NCBI GenBank assembly: GCA_001692895.1
Contig: KV748190.1
Location: 1,823,645-1,887,644, forward strand
DNA from: Cenococcum geophilum 1.58
Taxonomy: Eukaryota > Ascomycota > Dothideomycetes > Gloniales > Gloniaceae
Direction: 5' to 3'
Length of the DNA: 64,000 bases
The notes below the pieces were generated by a model, which saw nothing but the letters and a program-made list of their open reading frames with translations, was not told where the DNA came from and ran no database searches. The position numbers and the translations under genes were made by a program. This document shows, piece after piece, positions 45,555 to 57,866 of the stretch; the stretch's first letter is position 1; every line of letters starts with the position of its first letter.

Positions 45555-46106
45555 TTACTTCTTCGATGCATCTTTGCTTCCCCCGCCCAACCAATCACCT
45601 AGGGAACCTCCCGCACCTTTGGCGCCTTCAACCAAGCTCCCTCCGCCCCTCCCTACGTTGCCAGCCAGAGGCACGGTATATACACCTAGAGGACCTTGTT
45701 TTTCAATAGGTCTCGTGTACTCCTCTTTCCCGCCCCTCTCTGCATGATTCACACCTTCCTCTGAGGCTAGGTTCCCAATGCTTTCGCTTAGACAACCTCT
45801 GCCTAGTTGGCCCGCAGCAAGGTTGTTGACGCCGTCTTGGAGGGTATTGACTTGCTCTATGCCTATGACTTTGATTCTACTAAGTTGCTCTATCGACGAG
45901 TTAGTTATTACTTATAATGAGAACAGGAGAAATGTGAGACGAAGATGTTAAAGGGAGATCGAGGGCGTAAAGAGAAGAGGAGAATACAGCTTAGACTCAC
46001 CCTTAGCAACGTAGGATGTCTTGTTATCCTTGGTAAGCTACTTCAAATACTGGCCCTCCATTCACGGCACCTGAGATTTGTACTGCTTGTTGTAGTATTC
46101 CTTCAT
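45555..46106 (-). pseudogene. Small hypothetical fungal protein gene, inactivated by two stop codons
   Basis: Exon 1 is 46106-46001, a 111-nt GT-AG intron is 45890-46000, and exon 2 is 45889-45555. The N-terminus reads MKEYYNKQYKSQVP, then TGA at codon 15 (46064-46062) and TAG at codon 23 (46040-46038). It remains open afterwards: TKDNKTSYVAKEQL, GIEQVNTLQDGVNNLAAGQL, ASEEGVNHAERGGKEEY and a glycine-rich tail. This composition resembles a family of small hypothetical proteins widespread in ascomycetes, of unknown function (recalled, not searched). Tryptophan is plausible at both stop positions, so single G-to-A type changes would explain them. Coding-like sequence after the stops suggests recent loss, or a sequencing or assembly problem. 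Confidence 0.65.
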
Positions 46107-47078
46107 CCACTCCGTGCAAGACTATGACTGTGACATGATTGCAATATCGAATAGGGAGTATAACGATGTAGGAGCGTCATATGTGTAAACAATATGCCCG
46201 ATTTCTGAAAACAAACAGAACTTCAACCGTCTAGTTCGAGATAGATGCAAACGTACCACACTGATTTTGCGTCAGAGATACTCAACTTTCTCAGTTGCTG
46301 AAGAAAAATATGCTCAATGCCCGCCGATCGGGCTATTTAATAATTCCCCGCGGTCGTCGAAATCGGACTCTGCACCTGTACGTGATGACGGTCTTCGAAG
46401 TTCAGACTCAGCAGAGCCAACGTAGAGACGTCGCACAGTGCGCGGGTAGGACCTGGTAGTTGTCGAAATGTCCGTGGGCGGTTGTGAAAAGTTTTCACAT
46501 AGGATAGTGAGATCTCAAAAACTACTACTAATGGTTCCCTCCTTACAGTAGACAACTACTATGTTCTCCTATTTATGCCTGTGTAATCCTTATAGGTACG
46601 ACATAGAATCCAATGTCCCCTAACCCCTAATGGAAAGCATCGACAGCCTATATCGACGAACGAGCGAACGAACGAATGAATATACCCCCCTTCCTCACCC
46701 CTAGGGCAGTCGCCCGCGGAGCATGTGGCACTCGCCATTAACTACTGTATAATACTGCCTGGCAGCCTAGATAACAACCCCACGGTTTACCTTGTCTCCT
46801 CCCTACGACTGGTTACCCTAGGGAGGGCCTAGCAACCGGGCCTAGGCACAAAGTATATACACATATACATCCCGCTCGCCTTTCGGTATTAAAACGGTGG
46901 TTAGAATGGATTAATCCCCCTTACGCCTTCGATGGGCCTTAAGGGGGGGGGGAGGGAGAAATAGGGCGTATATGGCAATAGTCTAGAAGAGATAGCACAT
47001 AGGGGACGGTTAAGATATAGGAAATAACTATAAGTACGCAGCAATTAATTAACAACAAGGCCTAGCTGGGACGTAGTG
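46107..47078. other. Former promoter region and spacer
   Basis: GC-balanced to about 46560, then mixed. A short AACG-type microsatellite lies at about 46660-46680 and a G-run at about 46940-46950. No gene is supported. Confidence 0.4.
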
Positions 47079-47086
47079 GACCCTAG

Positions 47087-50000
47087 CAGTGTGGCCAACA
47101 GGCAGCGTTCAGCGAGCGATGACGCCTTCCGCTGACTGACTGTGGCCAATCAAGTCGCTCGCTGGACGCTCGCTGGAAAGGTGTATACGCTAACTGCAGA
47201 GCTGACAGCGCGCTTATCCCAATCAGGTAATTTATATAGATCTAATAGAGTCATAGAGTCAAACTTTAGAATTTTAGCAGTACTTCTGTATATACAAATA
47301 TTGATATTATCCAATCTTAGATCTACCTAAATTGACCTTAAATAGTATCCAAATATCGTCGGATTCAATCAGCACGCCGCGTAGGCTTCAAAGTAGGTAT
47401 TTGCATCGGTAGTGATATTAAAGGTAAGGATCTAGGTTAGGTGGTTAAGCGGACTCTATTTTAAAGTTAGGCTCTATTAAGGAATAGGCTTTAGAGAACC
47501 TACCTATCTCAGCTAGTGTTTCTACTGCTATATTTGACTTATAGCCAGTTAGGTCAGTATTTAAATTCATTAGCTAAGGCGTAGCTAAGGCGCCGTTAAA
47601 GCTAACGCAGTTAATTAAGCTGCTTGGTAGAAGGCCTTTAAGAAGCTACTACTTCTAACATTAATCTGCTTTAATCGTGTCGGCTATAAGCTTATTATAT
47701 TTATTAGTAACGACCTTCTTAGCTTAACTAAAAGCTCGTTTATAAGTAGAGCTTATTGCTGGTATAGAAAATAGATCTAGGGCGATCTTGGCAAGGATTA
47801 GATAGAGTACTTAACCGGTTATAAGCCACCAATTAAGAGGATCTGGAAGGACGTTATTTACCTTACTACCGTTCTTATTACGGATTTTAATAAGTTTAAG
47901 GCCTGCGTTATAGTAGCGATTAAGCTTAGTAGTAAGCTTAATTCGCTTTTACAAACGTAAGGAAGTAAGGTCCTCGTTAACTAGTAAAGACTATAAATAT
48001 TTATTACCTAAATCGTCGCCAGGTATACAAGGAACCTTTCTACGTTATAACTTAACTACCTCCTTATTTTCCTTATTAACTTACTTATTAATATAGTTAT
48101 TAAATACTGTTTCCATATACCGCTCGGCATACTTCCACTACTATAGCTATTATTTCTACTTATTATAAAAGTAGGCGCGTTTAAGAGAGGGATAGAGGAT
48201 AACTATAATAAAGTAGTGCGGGCTCTTAAGCTTTATCTTATTAAAATACTTATTAAGCTTCTATAGAGCTATATTAACGCCAGATTTAATAAAGAAATTA
48301 TTTTTATTCTTAAGGCTCTGCTAAGTTCGTACAAGGACCTAGTAAAGAAGTTCTATATTTATAATTAACTCCTATAAAGCTCTATAGGAGCCCTTAAGCC
48401 TAGGGTTATTAGCGTTACCTTTTATACGTTTAGTGGCTAATATAAAGGGCTTTAAGATCTTAATAAGCTGCTTAACTTCCGCCCAATCCTCTATAGTAAG
48501 AAAGTCTATAAGCTTTACAGTGTGTGGAATTGAACGAGCGACTTAATTATAAATGTAGCTCTAAAGCGTCTATATATACACAAAGTGGGTAATAAGAAGA
48601 TAGTAACGATGATGCACAATTGCCGAGGTAGACAGCGCTTACAGTCGGCAATAGGTAATGGAAATAGGTAGTGAGACATACGATATAAGATATACGAGGT
48701 GGTGAGCCACGAGGTAATACAAGCCTCAGTAGTCGGTTACAAAGTCCTACATAAGGTCGTAGCTGCCGTTAGCGGGCTTCCTCTAAGAAAGCAAATATTT
48801 GTCAATTCCTTTCTTAAGAAGCAGCGCCCGGTAAAGCATATAGTAGGTAGAGTTCCATTAAATACCTCTGTCTTTAATAAGTATAAGTTCAGCTTAATTA
48901 AAGAGCTCATCCTCTATATAGGCTTGGGTTTAATTCTTAGCAAAGTCCTCGTAACAAGCCATAGATCGTATAATATATTTAATAATATTATAAACCTTAC
49001 CGACAGCGCCTCTCTGCCGCATAAGGTCAAATTTAGCCTTATCGCTTATACCAATTAATAAGCGTTTAAGCTTGCTGACGCCTTTACTATATATTAGAGC
49101 CTTAATAGTAAGGTTTAGAATATACCCAATATACTAGAGTCGTTCCTTTTTTGGTATAAAGAGGCTTTTAGAAAGGTGCTTATAGAGTTTGTTATTATTA
49201 GTAGTATTATTAGCTATTAAGCAGCCAAGCTTATGTTTAAATTAGTACTTCTAAATAACTACTGCTAAAGCCATTACTATATTCTTAGCAGTATATAAGC
49301 CTTATATCCGCGGGAGTCCTATAAGGATTAATTAGAGCTTACCACCTTCGTTAATTAAGTGAGCTACTACGCTAAGTAGTGATATACTATTTGTCGACGT
49401 CTAGATATCGCAGCTAAGGTAAATTTTGCTTTATAAAACAATAAGGAGGTCTTTAATATTAAGGCTTTAGCGTTTAAAGGCAGATTTTATTTAGCTGCTT
49501 AGTAACGTATATAAGCTTACTAGATATTCCTGTATATAAGGGCGGTTAAATATTAGCAACATATAAGTATAAGCGCTTATAGCCTACTAAAATATAATAT
49601 CCTACAGGACTGTTTAATTAACGTAGGCTTATATATAGCCAGCTACCTAAAACGGCTGCTGTTCGCTACCACTAGGTATAGAAGAGGATTAAGTAGCCGG
49701 ATTAACTAGGCCTAGGGTAGCTAATTAACGTAGAGTACTACTATAGCTTTTTAGGTTCAATATAATACTATACTTTAATTTTAAATAGCCAATAATATAA
49801 TCCGTGCCGTTAATTATAAGTAATACAGCTAGTTTTTAAGCTAGATAGTAGGTCTTATATAGCTAGAGTCTCTTTCTTCCCTTTAGTCCGTCCTAAAATA
49901 GATCTGCTTTATACTTCCATATAGGTAATATAAAGGCTATCTTTAAAAGCAACCGCTTATTAATAACTTAGTATCTATAGTGACTAGTAAGCTTACCATG

Positions 50001-50569
50001 CTTACCTAGAAAAAAGTTCTTCTAATTAATTGGGAATATACAGCCGTAGTTCTGGCTAGCTAGTAGAGGTTCTCGCGATATAGAGTTATTCTACTTATTT
50101 AATTCGGACGTGTCTTTAATTACAAAGGGAGTAAAAGCAGTAGATCCGCGAGGTCTATAAGCTATTAAAAAGCTTAATAGACGCGTAGATTAAGAATTGG
50201 ATAAAGAAGAAGTAGAGGAAAAAGCTCTGTTATATTACTAGTGGGTAAAATATAAAGTCCGTTACATTTTCCTGTTGTAATAAAGGTTAACATTCGGTAG
50301 ACAAAACGCGTATATAGACGCGACGGGGAATTTGGAGAAAACTATACAATTTAGTATAAATATCCCAGGGTTTCCCACCCAAATTTTAACCGGAGATCTA
50401 AAGATCCTTAACTTCTACAAAAAGCTTCAAAATACTACCAAATTGGTCCTTCCTTACCACTTAAGCAGCGAGCTGTCAGCGCGCTGCATAAAAGTACGCT
50501 GACTGACTGCTTACATCAGCAGCGAGCTGCCAGCGACGCTGCCAGCGACGCTGCCTGTTGGCCACACTG
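47087..50569 (-). mobile_element. hAT DNA transposon, copy 2, with 8-bp target duplication
   Basis: Same family as 8012-11222: terminal inverted repeats CAGTGTGGCCAACAG and CTGTTGGCCACACTG. The 8-bp duplication GACCCTAG lies at 47079-47086 and 50570-50577. Length is 3483 bp, including an extra segment of about 238 bp (48513-48750) absent from copy 1. The minus-strand transposase remnants align with copy 1 but are further mutated. Subterminal GCTCGCTG-type motifs are conserved at both ends. A different target sequence from copy 1 shows independent insertion. Confidence 0.93.
48513..48750. mobile_element. LTR-like insertion inside hAT copy 2
   Basis: Comparison with hAT copy 1 shows an extra block of about 238 bp here. 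It starts near TGTGTGGAATTG (48521) and contains GGCAATAGGTAATGGAAATAGGTA, shared with the copia-type LTRs at 22.3 and 25.7 kb. ATAAG occurs on both sides (48508-48512 and 48751-48755), a possible 5-bp duplication. Precise ends are uncertain. Confidence 0.6.
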
Positions 50570-50577
50570 GACCCTAG

Positions 50578-51599
50578 CTCTGGATAAGCTGGAAGAAGGA
50601 AGCAGTGGTTACCAAGGAGATCCAACATCCAATGGAGGCCAAGGACGTAGCTCGAGCAGCCGCAGGGGGCCGCAGCTACGTGCAGAGATGGTCAACGGGG
50701 TTTTGCCCTACTGAGGTGGCTTATAGGGCTTTTCTCCCCCCAATATACCAGGGGTTTTTTCCTGTCAATATTACTTTTCCCCTGCGTGTAAGGAGTAGTC
50801 TACGTGGGCCGGGATAGGATCCATATCAGACGTTAAACAATGAATAAATAATAACCCCCCCTTCCCCAGCGGCATAACGCCCAAGAACAGGGTTTCCCAA
50901 AAATTTGTGGCTTGCGGTGGATGTGCTACAGAGTAACGCCATGCACTGGCTCCCAAAATTCAAGATCTGGCTCGGCCGCGCTGCTGCATCGATCGGGGCT
51001 TGGTCCTATGCCACTCAACGGTCACACCTTTCGACGGACGTCTGCAGGTAGGAAAGCTAGGGGAGCCTTGTTTTGCAGTGCCATTAGTGCTTTTACGTGG
51101 AGGCTTTCAGGGGCCAAGAAGCTTAAAGCTGTCAAGGTGATGTCATAGCTGAACATTCCTAGTCCGCGCTACCTCTGTAACTATACGTAGGTTTCTATTT
51201 GGAGACGAACAGATGCCAGAAACCCGTCCAAATGATGCGCTGTACAGTGCAAGCACCAATACCAATCTCAACCCTAAGCCCTGAAGCAATACTAATATCA
51301 CTACCAACACCTATGCTCATATCATGTTAAATGTTTGAGCAACCAGCAAAAACGCCTGGAAATACGCCATACTGTACTGCTTTGTTAAAGCGCAGGATAT
51401 ACAAGCTAAGGGTAAGAGCAAGATTCACAGATAGTTCTCGTCTCAATGTTCCCATAAAGAGGGAAGTGCTTTGTCCCTACTACTCGTCCGACCGAGATAA
51501 GCGCTGATATTCTTTCACGGCTCATCCACTGCCATTGAAATCCCGCTCTCTCATGTCGCAGTCACGACTGAGTTCCTTAAGAGATGACAGTGCCACGCC
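50578..51599. other. Spacer between repeat block and conserved gene block
   Basis: GC-balanced sequence with small overlapping open frames on both strands and no recognisable domain. The right part presumably contains the 3' UTR of the following minus-strand gene. This marks the transition from transposon-rich to gene-rich DNA. Confidence 0.4.
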
Positions 51600-54468
51600 T
51601 CAATCCCCATTCCCATTACCGCCTCTATACCTCCTACCTAAGCTTCCGGTACGACTCAGCCCTCCCCCTCCTGTCGATGCCCTTACAACATTCGTATATT
51701 GCCCTAATACCGGCTGTGTCCGTCTCCTCTCTTCACTCGCAACACTTTCCCCTGGGACTGTCTTGTCGTACACTGGCGGTGTTTGTCGATCCAAATACCT
51801 TCGACTGCCATCCCGAAGCAAATATGAGGGGGTGTGGGCTCCCTCCGTCGCCGTCGCCGTGTTTGTACCGTTTGGACGCCGAAGTGACGATGTGTGTTGT
51901 AGAGATGGTGAGGGCTGTAGCTCAGGCACCGGGGTCTGTGAATTATAGTCTCTCGAGAGGCGGTTCGCACGGTTCGCACCATTTGAAGGCCGAATTTGGC
52001 TGAAATCTGTCATTGCGCGGGACGGAGCGCGGAGGGCTGGGTCCTCGTCTTCTTCATTTGTGGCCCGGCGAGTGCGAAGCAAGCTCGTGCCTGCACGGTT
52101 AAAGCGGTTGGGGACTTGGGATTGCGTAGGATTGGGAGGCTCCTGGCTTGGTTCGCGAGAGACGCTGCCAGCACCGTTGAGATTCATAATACTGCTTCTT
52201 CGGGCTTCGATGCGGGAGAGTGCGCGGCTAGGGCTGGAGCGTGGCACGGTGCCAACTTCAGGTTCGACACTCGCATGGATTTGTTGTGTATGATTCGGTG
52301 TATGAGAGTCGCTGTTGACTTGGATGCTGGGTCGGCGAGAGCCGGTAGTTGTGGCTCTGACAGCGGGGCTTGCGGGATTTGTCTTTACTTCGCATAACGC
52401 AATACAGAGTTCTGTCAAACTTCGACATAAGCTATCTGCCTTCCTCCGCACTTGCCGGTCTGGTACTGTAACACCATTAATAATTGAACTAGCGGAATAG
52501 AGAGTTCCCTGGGGGCCTGCACTGCCGGTTAAAGCGGCCAGTTCTAGGGCCTCGGAGGCAGTTGCCTCAAGAACGCGATAAATAGACGGTGAAAGGAGAT
52601 CTTTAGCCTTCGCAAGAGCTGCATGTAATAAAGGATGTAAGTTAGAGCTCGTGTGAGCACCAACTGTAGATTCGGATGGAGATGTACTAGGTTTGCGATA
52701 GTGCTTTGGTGAAGAAGAAACGGTTGTCATTGTGGTTGTGGCTGTCCTTGGTCTTTCTCCTGAACCGTTTGAAATAGCTGCTCCAGATGTGGCGGGCAGT
52801 TTCCCGGTGAGTTCTAGTTTTCTTATTCGGGATTTTAGATCATCCAGTTCATCCCAGACTGAGGAAGGCGCTGCGACTGAATCGACTGAGTCAGTGCCAT
52901 CAGCGCGAGAATACGCACGGTTGGTGGCTGGTTCAGGAGGGGTATCAATGTGGGGGGTAGAATCATTATCGCGAGAAGAAGAGTAATGTAAGTTGGAAGG
53001 ACGGTAGGTGTGTGCACGGTTTGGTGGGGTTTGGATAGAATCAGGGAAAGAAGGTCTTCGTCTGCCATATTGGGGTAGTACTTGAGAGGCATCCTGATCC
53101 CTGGACTTTGATGAAGGGAAAGAAGGTTGAGGAGAGAGACCAAAAAAACGAGAGCGGGGATTATCTGACACATTTGCTGGTGAGGCGGGGGACTGCTCTC
53201 GCAGGGCTCGGGGGTTAAGTGATGGCGAATGAAGATGAGATGGCTTTCGGTATCTGGCGGCTTGCCTGGTGTCCATTGAGGAAGGGGTTTTGTTTGCATT
53301 AGGCGTAACTAAATCCGTTTCGGTGACGGGAGATGAGTAGGTATTGGTCGGCAGTGACTGTCGATTGCCTGCACGAGCGATCCGAGACTATAATTGTGGT
53401 CAGTCCTATACTTTGAAAGATCATCAAAATAGACACATCGAGAATCCGAGCAAAACTGAATAGACTACATTTCTAGGGAGGGAGCTTCTGCGTGATGATC
53501 TTCCCTGTAGTCAAGTAGACATGCGGAGTGTAAAAGGCACAGATATGACGCAATGAGATATGAGTGAGAGTCGCACAGTTGGTATCGCCGTCTCCAACTC
53601 TAGATAAACTCACAGCATCGATTTGCACTAAGAGACTCACCCGTCTTCGTTCGACTCGTGTTATGCCTTCCTCTGCATCCTCCTTCTGAGGAGGATCCTG
53701 CGCGATATTTAGGAATAAATCCTCCGTTTGATCTCCCTCAATGCCAGAGCCACCTTCAGTCCGGTGTTGGTCTTGTATCGCCAAATTACTTCCACCATGG
53801 CTCCGAAAGCTTGAATCGTAATCCGAAGAATCGTCTACTGAGCTCGCCATTTGCTCTTCTCGCCGAATTTCAGACTGCCTTGAACTTTGGTGTGAGCGAC
53901 TTGGCGTTCGTGACACTGGATCGCCAGCGTTCCCAGCGTTCCCAGCGTTTCCAGCGTTTCCAGCGTTCTCTTTCCGACCTCCACCGGCACTAGAGCCGCC
54001 AGCACTGCTCTGTTTTGGTGAATGGGTTGCTCCTGGGGAGACCAGCCCAAACTGGACCAGTTGTTGTTGCGCAAAGGCGAAATCGGATGGTTTCTGGGAT
54101 CGGCGCGCAATGTCTGCGGAGTAGGAACCTCGAGTTATAAGGGCTATGGGGGGACCGCGGGAGGTGTCTATGCCATGGCCACTGCGCGAAGCCGGCGGTC
54201 GTCGGTTTGCGGGCGATCGAGCGTCTGCGCCTGACGCGGTGGGTTGGGGTGAGAAGTAAGAACCAGACGCTGTTGAAACACCAGTACTAGGAGTCAGGCT
54301 GGGCGGAATCGGGTTACTCAGTCGACGACCACGACCATCGCCAGTCGAGGGGATTCGGACGATGGCTTCAGGAGCAGTGGAGGTTCGTTGATGCTTCGAG
54401 GGCGGGTGCGACGACGCGTTATGGGTAGAGGGTTTGCGACCATGGGAGTGATGTTGTACGGGACCCAT
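51600..54468 (-). CDS. Low-complexity fungal protein with coiled-coil and LPATSG motif, 871 aa
   Basis: Two minus-strand exons, 54468-53641 and 53387-51600, joined by a 253-nt GT-AG intron in phase 0. The frame continues without stop (2616 nt). The sequence is Ser/Pro/Arg-rich and probably disordered. It includes AGN tandem repeats encoded by a 9-bp repeat near 53930-53965, an acidic patch before the intron, and a short predicted coiled coil VWDELDDLKSRIRKLEL followed by LPATSG. A conserved-looking helical segment follows (HPLLHAALAKAKDLL and ASEALELAAL). Similar Aspergillus proteins have been labelled LPXTG-motif proteins, but that motif is a bacterial sortase signal and is probably coincidental here. 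Function is unknown, perhaps a septum, cytoskeleton or signalling scaffold (speculative). Read separately, the exons would look like two genes. Confidence 0.82.
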
Positions 54469-55929
54469 GCTTGATTGCTTGCTTGCTCAGTGGGTCTGCA
54501 GCAGGTCGCAAGCAGGTCGCAGCGCCAGTCAAGAGGCGGCATCTACAGCAATGGCCATGATCTCACCAGATTGCAGTCTGCTGTTTCGAGTGCTGAAGTC
54601 TTTCAATCCTCTGAGTTTTCTAAAACTTGAGGGGCTTAAAGCTCCGTGCCGTCCTTCGCTGGTGTCCAAAATACAAAAAAAAGCTAGGGCCCACGGGGCC
54701 TATCTGCAAGAGAATCACACCAAACACAGCCCGTCCGTACGGTTCCTGAAAGAGCCCTAAAGTGACGTACAAAGGCTGTATTTCATGCCCACCACCCGAA
54801 TTAACCGTATTTTAACTGGCCGTGGCCGTTACAATACCCCAACCCTCCTCCATCCGCGACTAACGGTGGGCTAAATCTTCTCTTCAACTCCTGCGCCTTG
54901 CTTCTTATACATGTACATGCGCGAGCAAGCTACTTGTCCTTTTGCGCAGACCTAGAGCTTTTCTTCTCATCGCCCTCCCCTTTTTATGAACTGCATCACA
55001 TGGTGCCACCAAGCCCACAGGTCGATTAGCCGTTAACGGCCCGCGACTCAGTCTAAAGTGCCATGAGTAACGAGTCGAAAAGCCATCAGCTCTAAAACCA
55101 CCTCAATCTTGTGGTCTCACAAAGGCATGGCATTGCTGGTACTGCGACTCTTCAATCCATGGCGGCAATCGTCAACCTTCTCCAGGAATTCCCCTTTGTT
55201 GAAGGGTCCCGCCTTGATAGGCTCAACCAAAGTAAGTCGCTTAATTCTGCCAGCCAATGAGACAAGGATGCAGTGTGATCACAGTTTGGTGGAGGAAATG
55301 TCAAGGATGTCGTGCATGGGCTTTCGCCATTCCCCTCTGGCCCGCTCCACGGCTGGGTGGCAATCAAATTTTTATTGCTTCGATTGGATACTCATTAAAG
55401 CTGATGGTGCCGACGACGAGGGTTTGGGCAGTTTGAGGAAACGGACCGAGTGGTCGAGCAAGCCCTGCGATCTATGAATGATAGAGTGTTTTGCCTCTAC
55501 GTGACCAGTTTAAATAGCTGCTTAGGGCACTCCCAGCTCTGTCGTTAAGAGGCATGGCGGCCACGAGACTGCCATGTCCGGGCCCGTGCCACCTGGGGAA
55601 TTGATCCACTGAGGTTACTGAATTGGCGAGGGCGCGTTTCATGTCTCGGAGATAGATCTGGAGCGAGGAATGACATTAGGCGGATTATGTTTACTGAGGA
55701 TGTTATGTATTTTTAAAACTCATTATCGAAATTTTGTCTGTTTGCTTCGTTTGTTTACTAGTTTTGCTAAGCTTTTGCTCCGGAGCGGAATTTGCCGGAG
55801 GCTCCGGTGGAAAGTTCAACACCTTGAATTTATCTTCATGCAACAATCGCGCTCGCCGTCAACCACCACCCTCTTTTGACGATATACCCTTCTGAACCTA
55901 CCCTTGTATTCTCGGCTATTCAACTCAGC
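54469..55929. other. 1.46-kb divergent intergenic region
   Basis: It separates the minus-strand 871-aa protein gene from plus-strand prp45, so it should hold both promoters. Small open frames on both strands lack domains. No specific element is called. Confidence 0.4.
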
Positions 55930-57866
55930 ATGTCAGCTTCCGTCACCTCACTCTCGCGGGCTTTGCCCAAACCTAAATACACGGGCGAAGAAGAAGACAT
56001 GCCTCAGTCCAGAGGTTCGCGAATCATCGGCGCTGAAGAGCTTTCCTCGCAGGTAGTTCTCAAGGCAAGTGTTTTTTCTTCTTCAAGGAACAGTACCTGC
56101 GCTAACGATTCTGCATTCCAGCGCAATGGTCCCCCTCCGTACGGTCAGCGAACTAGGTGGCGTCCGCGAACTGCTGAGGACTTTGGCGATGGCGGCGCTT
56201 TTCCAGAGATCCTCGTCGCTCAATACCCGCTTGATATGGGTCGCAAAGGAACTTCAAATTCCTCTAACGCACTCCAGTTGAAGGTCGACGGTGAAGGACG
56301 CGTCAAATATGATGAAATTGCGCGGAGAGGACACAGCGAGTCCAGGATAGTACAGGCCAGCTTTAAAGACTTGATTCCTTTGCGGCAGAGGGCGGATGCA
56401 GGAGAATTGAACTTGGATCGCCCAGACTCCGAAACTGTGGCTCAAACGAAAGAACGAACTGCCCAGGCGCTCGCCGCCCTCGTCTCAGGACAGACTGCTG
56501 CACAGCGTCCTAAGCAAGTCCAAGGGCGGTCTAAGGCAGAACCGACATTCGTGAGATACACGCCGGCCAATCAGATGGGAGACACGTCGAAGAAGCAAGA
56601 CCGCATTTTGAAAATTGTGCAACGCCAGCAGGATCCATTCGAACCCCCGAAGCACAAAATCAAGAAAATTCCAAGAGGACCACCAAGCCCTCCACCACCA
56701 GTTCTTCATAGCCCTCCCCGAAAACTAACAGCCGAGGACCAAGAAGCCTGGTAAGTCACAATTCCTAATCCTAGTATTGAGCCGACTGACCCCTTGTTAG
56801 GAAGATTCCACCGCCCATCAGTAACTGGAAAAATCCCAAAGGATACACTGTCCCTCTTGACAAGCGGTTAGCGGCCGACGGACGAGGCTTACAGGATGTT
56901 ACAATTAATGACAAATTTGCTCAATTCGCTGAAGCCCTCTTTACTGCGGATAGACATGCCCGAGAAGAAGTAAAGCAGCGTGCTCAAATGCAACAAAAGC
57001 TTGCCGAAAAGGAAAAACTTCAAAAAGAAGAACACCTTCGAATGCTTGCTCAGAAAGCTCGCGAAGAGCGCGCAGGCGGCCGCGGCCGCAAGTCACGCGC
57101 CAGCCACTCGCCGAGAGGAAGCCGGAGTTCATCCCCATATTCCTCTCGCTCCGATAGCGACGATGATGATGCGGCCCGGGAAAGAGAGGAAATGAGGAAG
57201 GAGAGAAGGAGGGAGAATGAGCGTCAACTACGGCAGTCACGTATGGGTACTGAGCGCCGCATCCAGATGATGGCGCGGGAGCAGAATCGTGACATATCAG
57301 AAAAAGTCGCTTTGGGTCTCGCAAAGCCCACCCAGGGCGGAGAGACAATGTATGATTCACGGCTATTCAACCAGACGAGTGGGTTTGATACGGGATTCAA
57401 CGAGGATCAGCATTACGATAAACCCCTTTTCGCCGCTCAGGATGCGATTAGTAGCATATATCGTCCACGGGTGCAGGAAGACGACGATGAGGATAACGGC
57501 GAAACCTATGATAAGATTACGAAGACCAGTCGATTTGAGGTGCTGGGAAGGGCAAAGGAAGGATTTAAGGGAGCTGCGGATGCGGAGGTCAGTTGAATTA
57601 GCGCCCTTCACATTAGTTTCCATCCCTCACTTCCGTCTCTGACTCTACTTATTACCATTCGAAAAGCTAATGGGTGTATACAGGAGCGTGAGGGCCCAGT
57701 TCAATTTGAAAAGGACACAGACGACCCATTCAACATTAACGAGATGATATCAGAAGTCACAGGAGGTGCAGCGGGTGGGACTAAGAGGTACGGGATTCAG
57801 GAGTCGGATGAAAGGGCTTCGAAAAGGGTGAGGGTGGATGATGACGACGATGACGACAATCAATAA
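55930..57866 (+). CDS. prp45: Pre-mRNA-processing factor Prp45 / SNW1 (SKIP), 577 aa
   Basis: A conserved spliceosome component that joins the NineTeen-related complex during activation. The homologues also act as transcription co-regulators in the nucleus. Exons are 55930-56064, 56122-56750, 56801-57587 and 57684-57866 (1734 nt). The N-terminus is MSASVTSLSRALPKPKY. GPPPYGQR and EDFGDGGAFPEI precede the SKIP core, and the signature SNWKNPKGYTVPLDKR has SNW at residues 262-264. A charged helical RE/KE-rich region and an acidic C-terminus ending in an Asp run complete the protein. Intron 1 (56065-56121) uses GC-AG. Its 57 nt keep frame if retained, but a branch site CTAAC and family alignment argue for removal. 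An upstream in-frame ATG at 55876 would add 18 unconserved residues, so 55930 is preferred. Confidence 0.95.
56065..56121 (+). other. GC-AG intron in prp45
   Basis: The donor reads AAG|GCAAGT and the acceptor TTCCAG|CGC, with GCTAAC as branch site. The intron has 57 nt and no stop codon, so splicing and retention both leave an open frame. Retention would insert 19 residues before the conserved GPPPYGQR motif. Confidence 0.8.

Noticed and set aside
51600..53276. Treating 53276-51600 as a complete gene with its own start
   Set aside because: The frame stays open upstream to a good acceptor at 53387 and joins the 54468-53641 exon in phase. One gene explains both better.
52835..53299. 154-codon alternative-frame ORF in the 871-aa gene
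   Set aside because: It is a shadow frame of the Ser/Pro-rich exon, with no independent support.
55876..55929. Upstream in-frame ATG for prp45
   Set aside because: The extra 18 residues are not typical of Prp45/SNW proteins. The ATG at 55930 gives the usual start of fungal orthologues.
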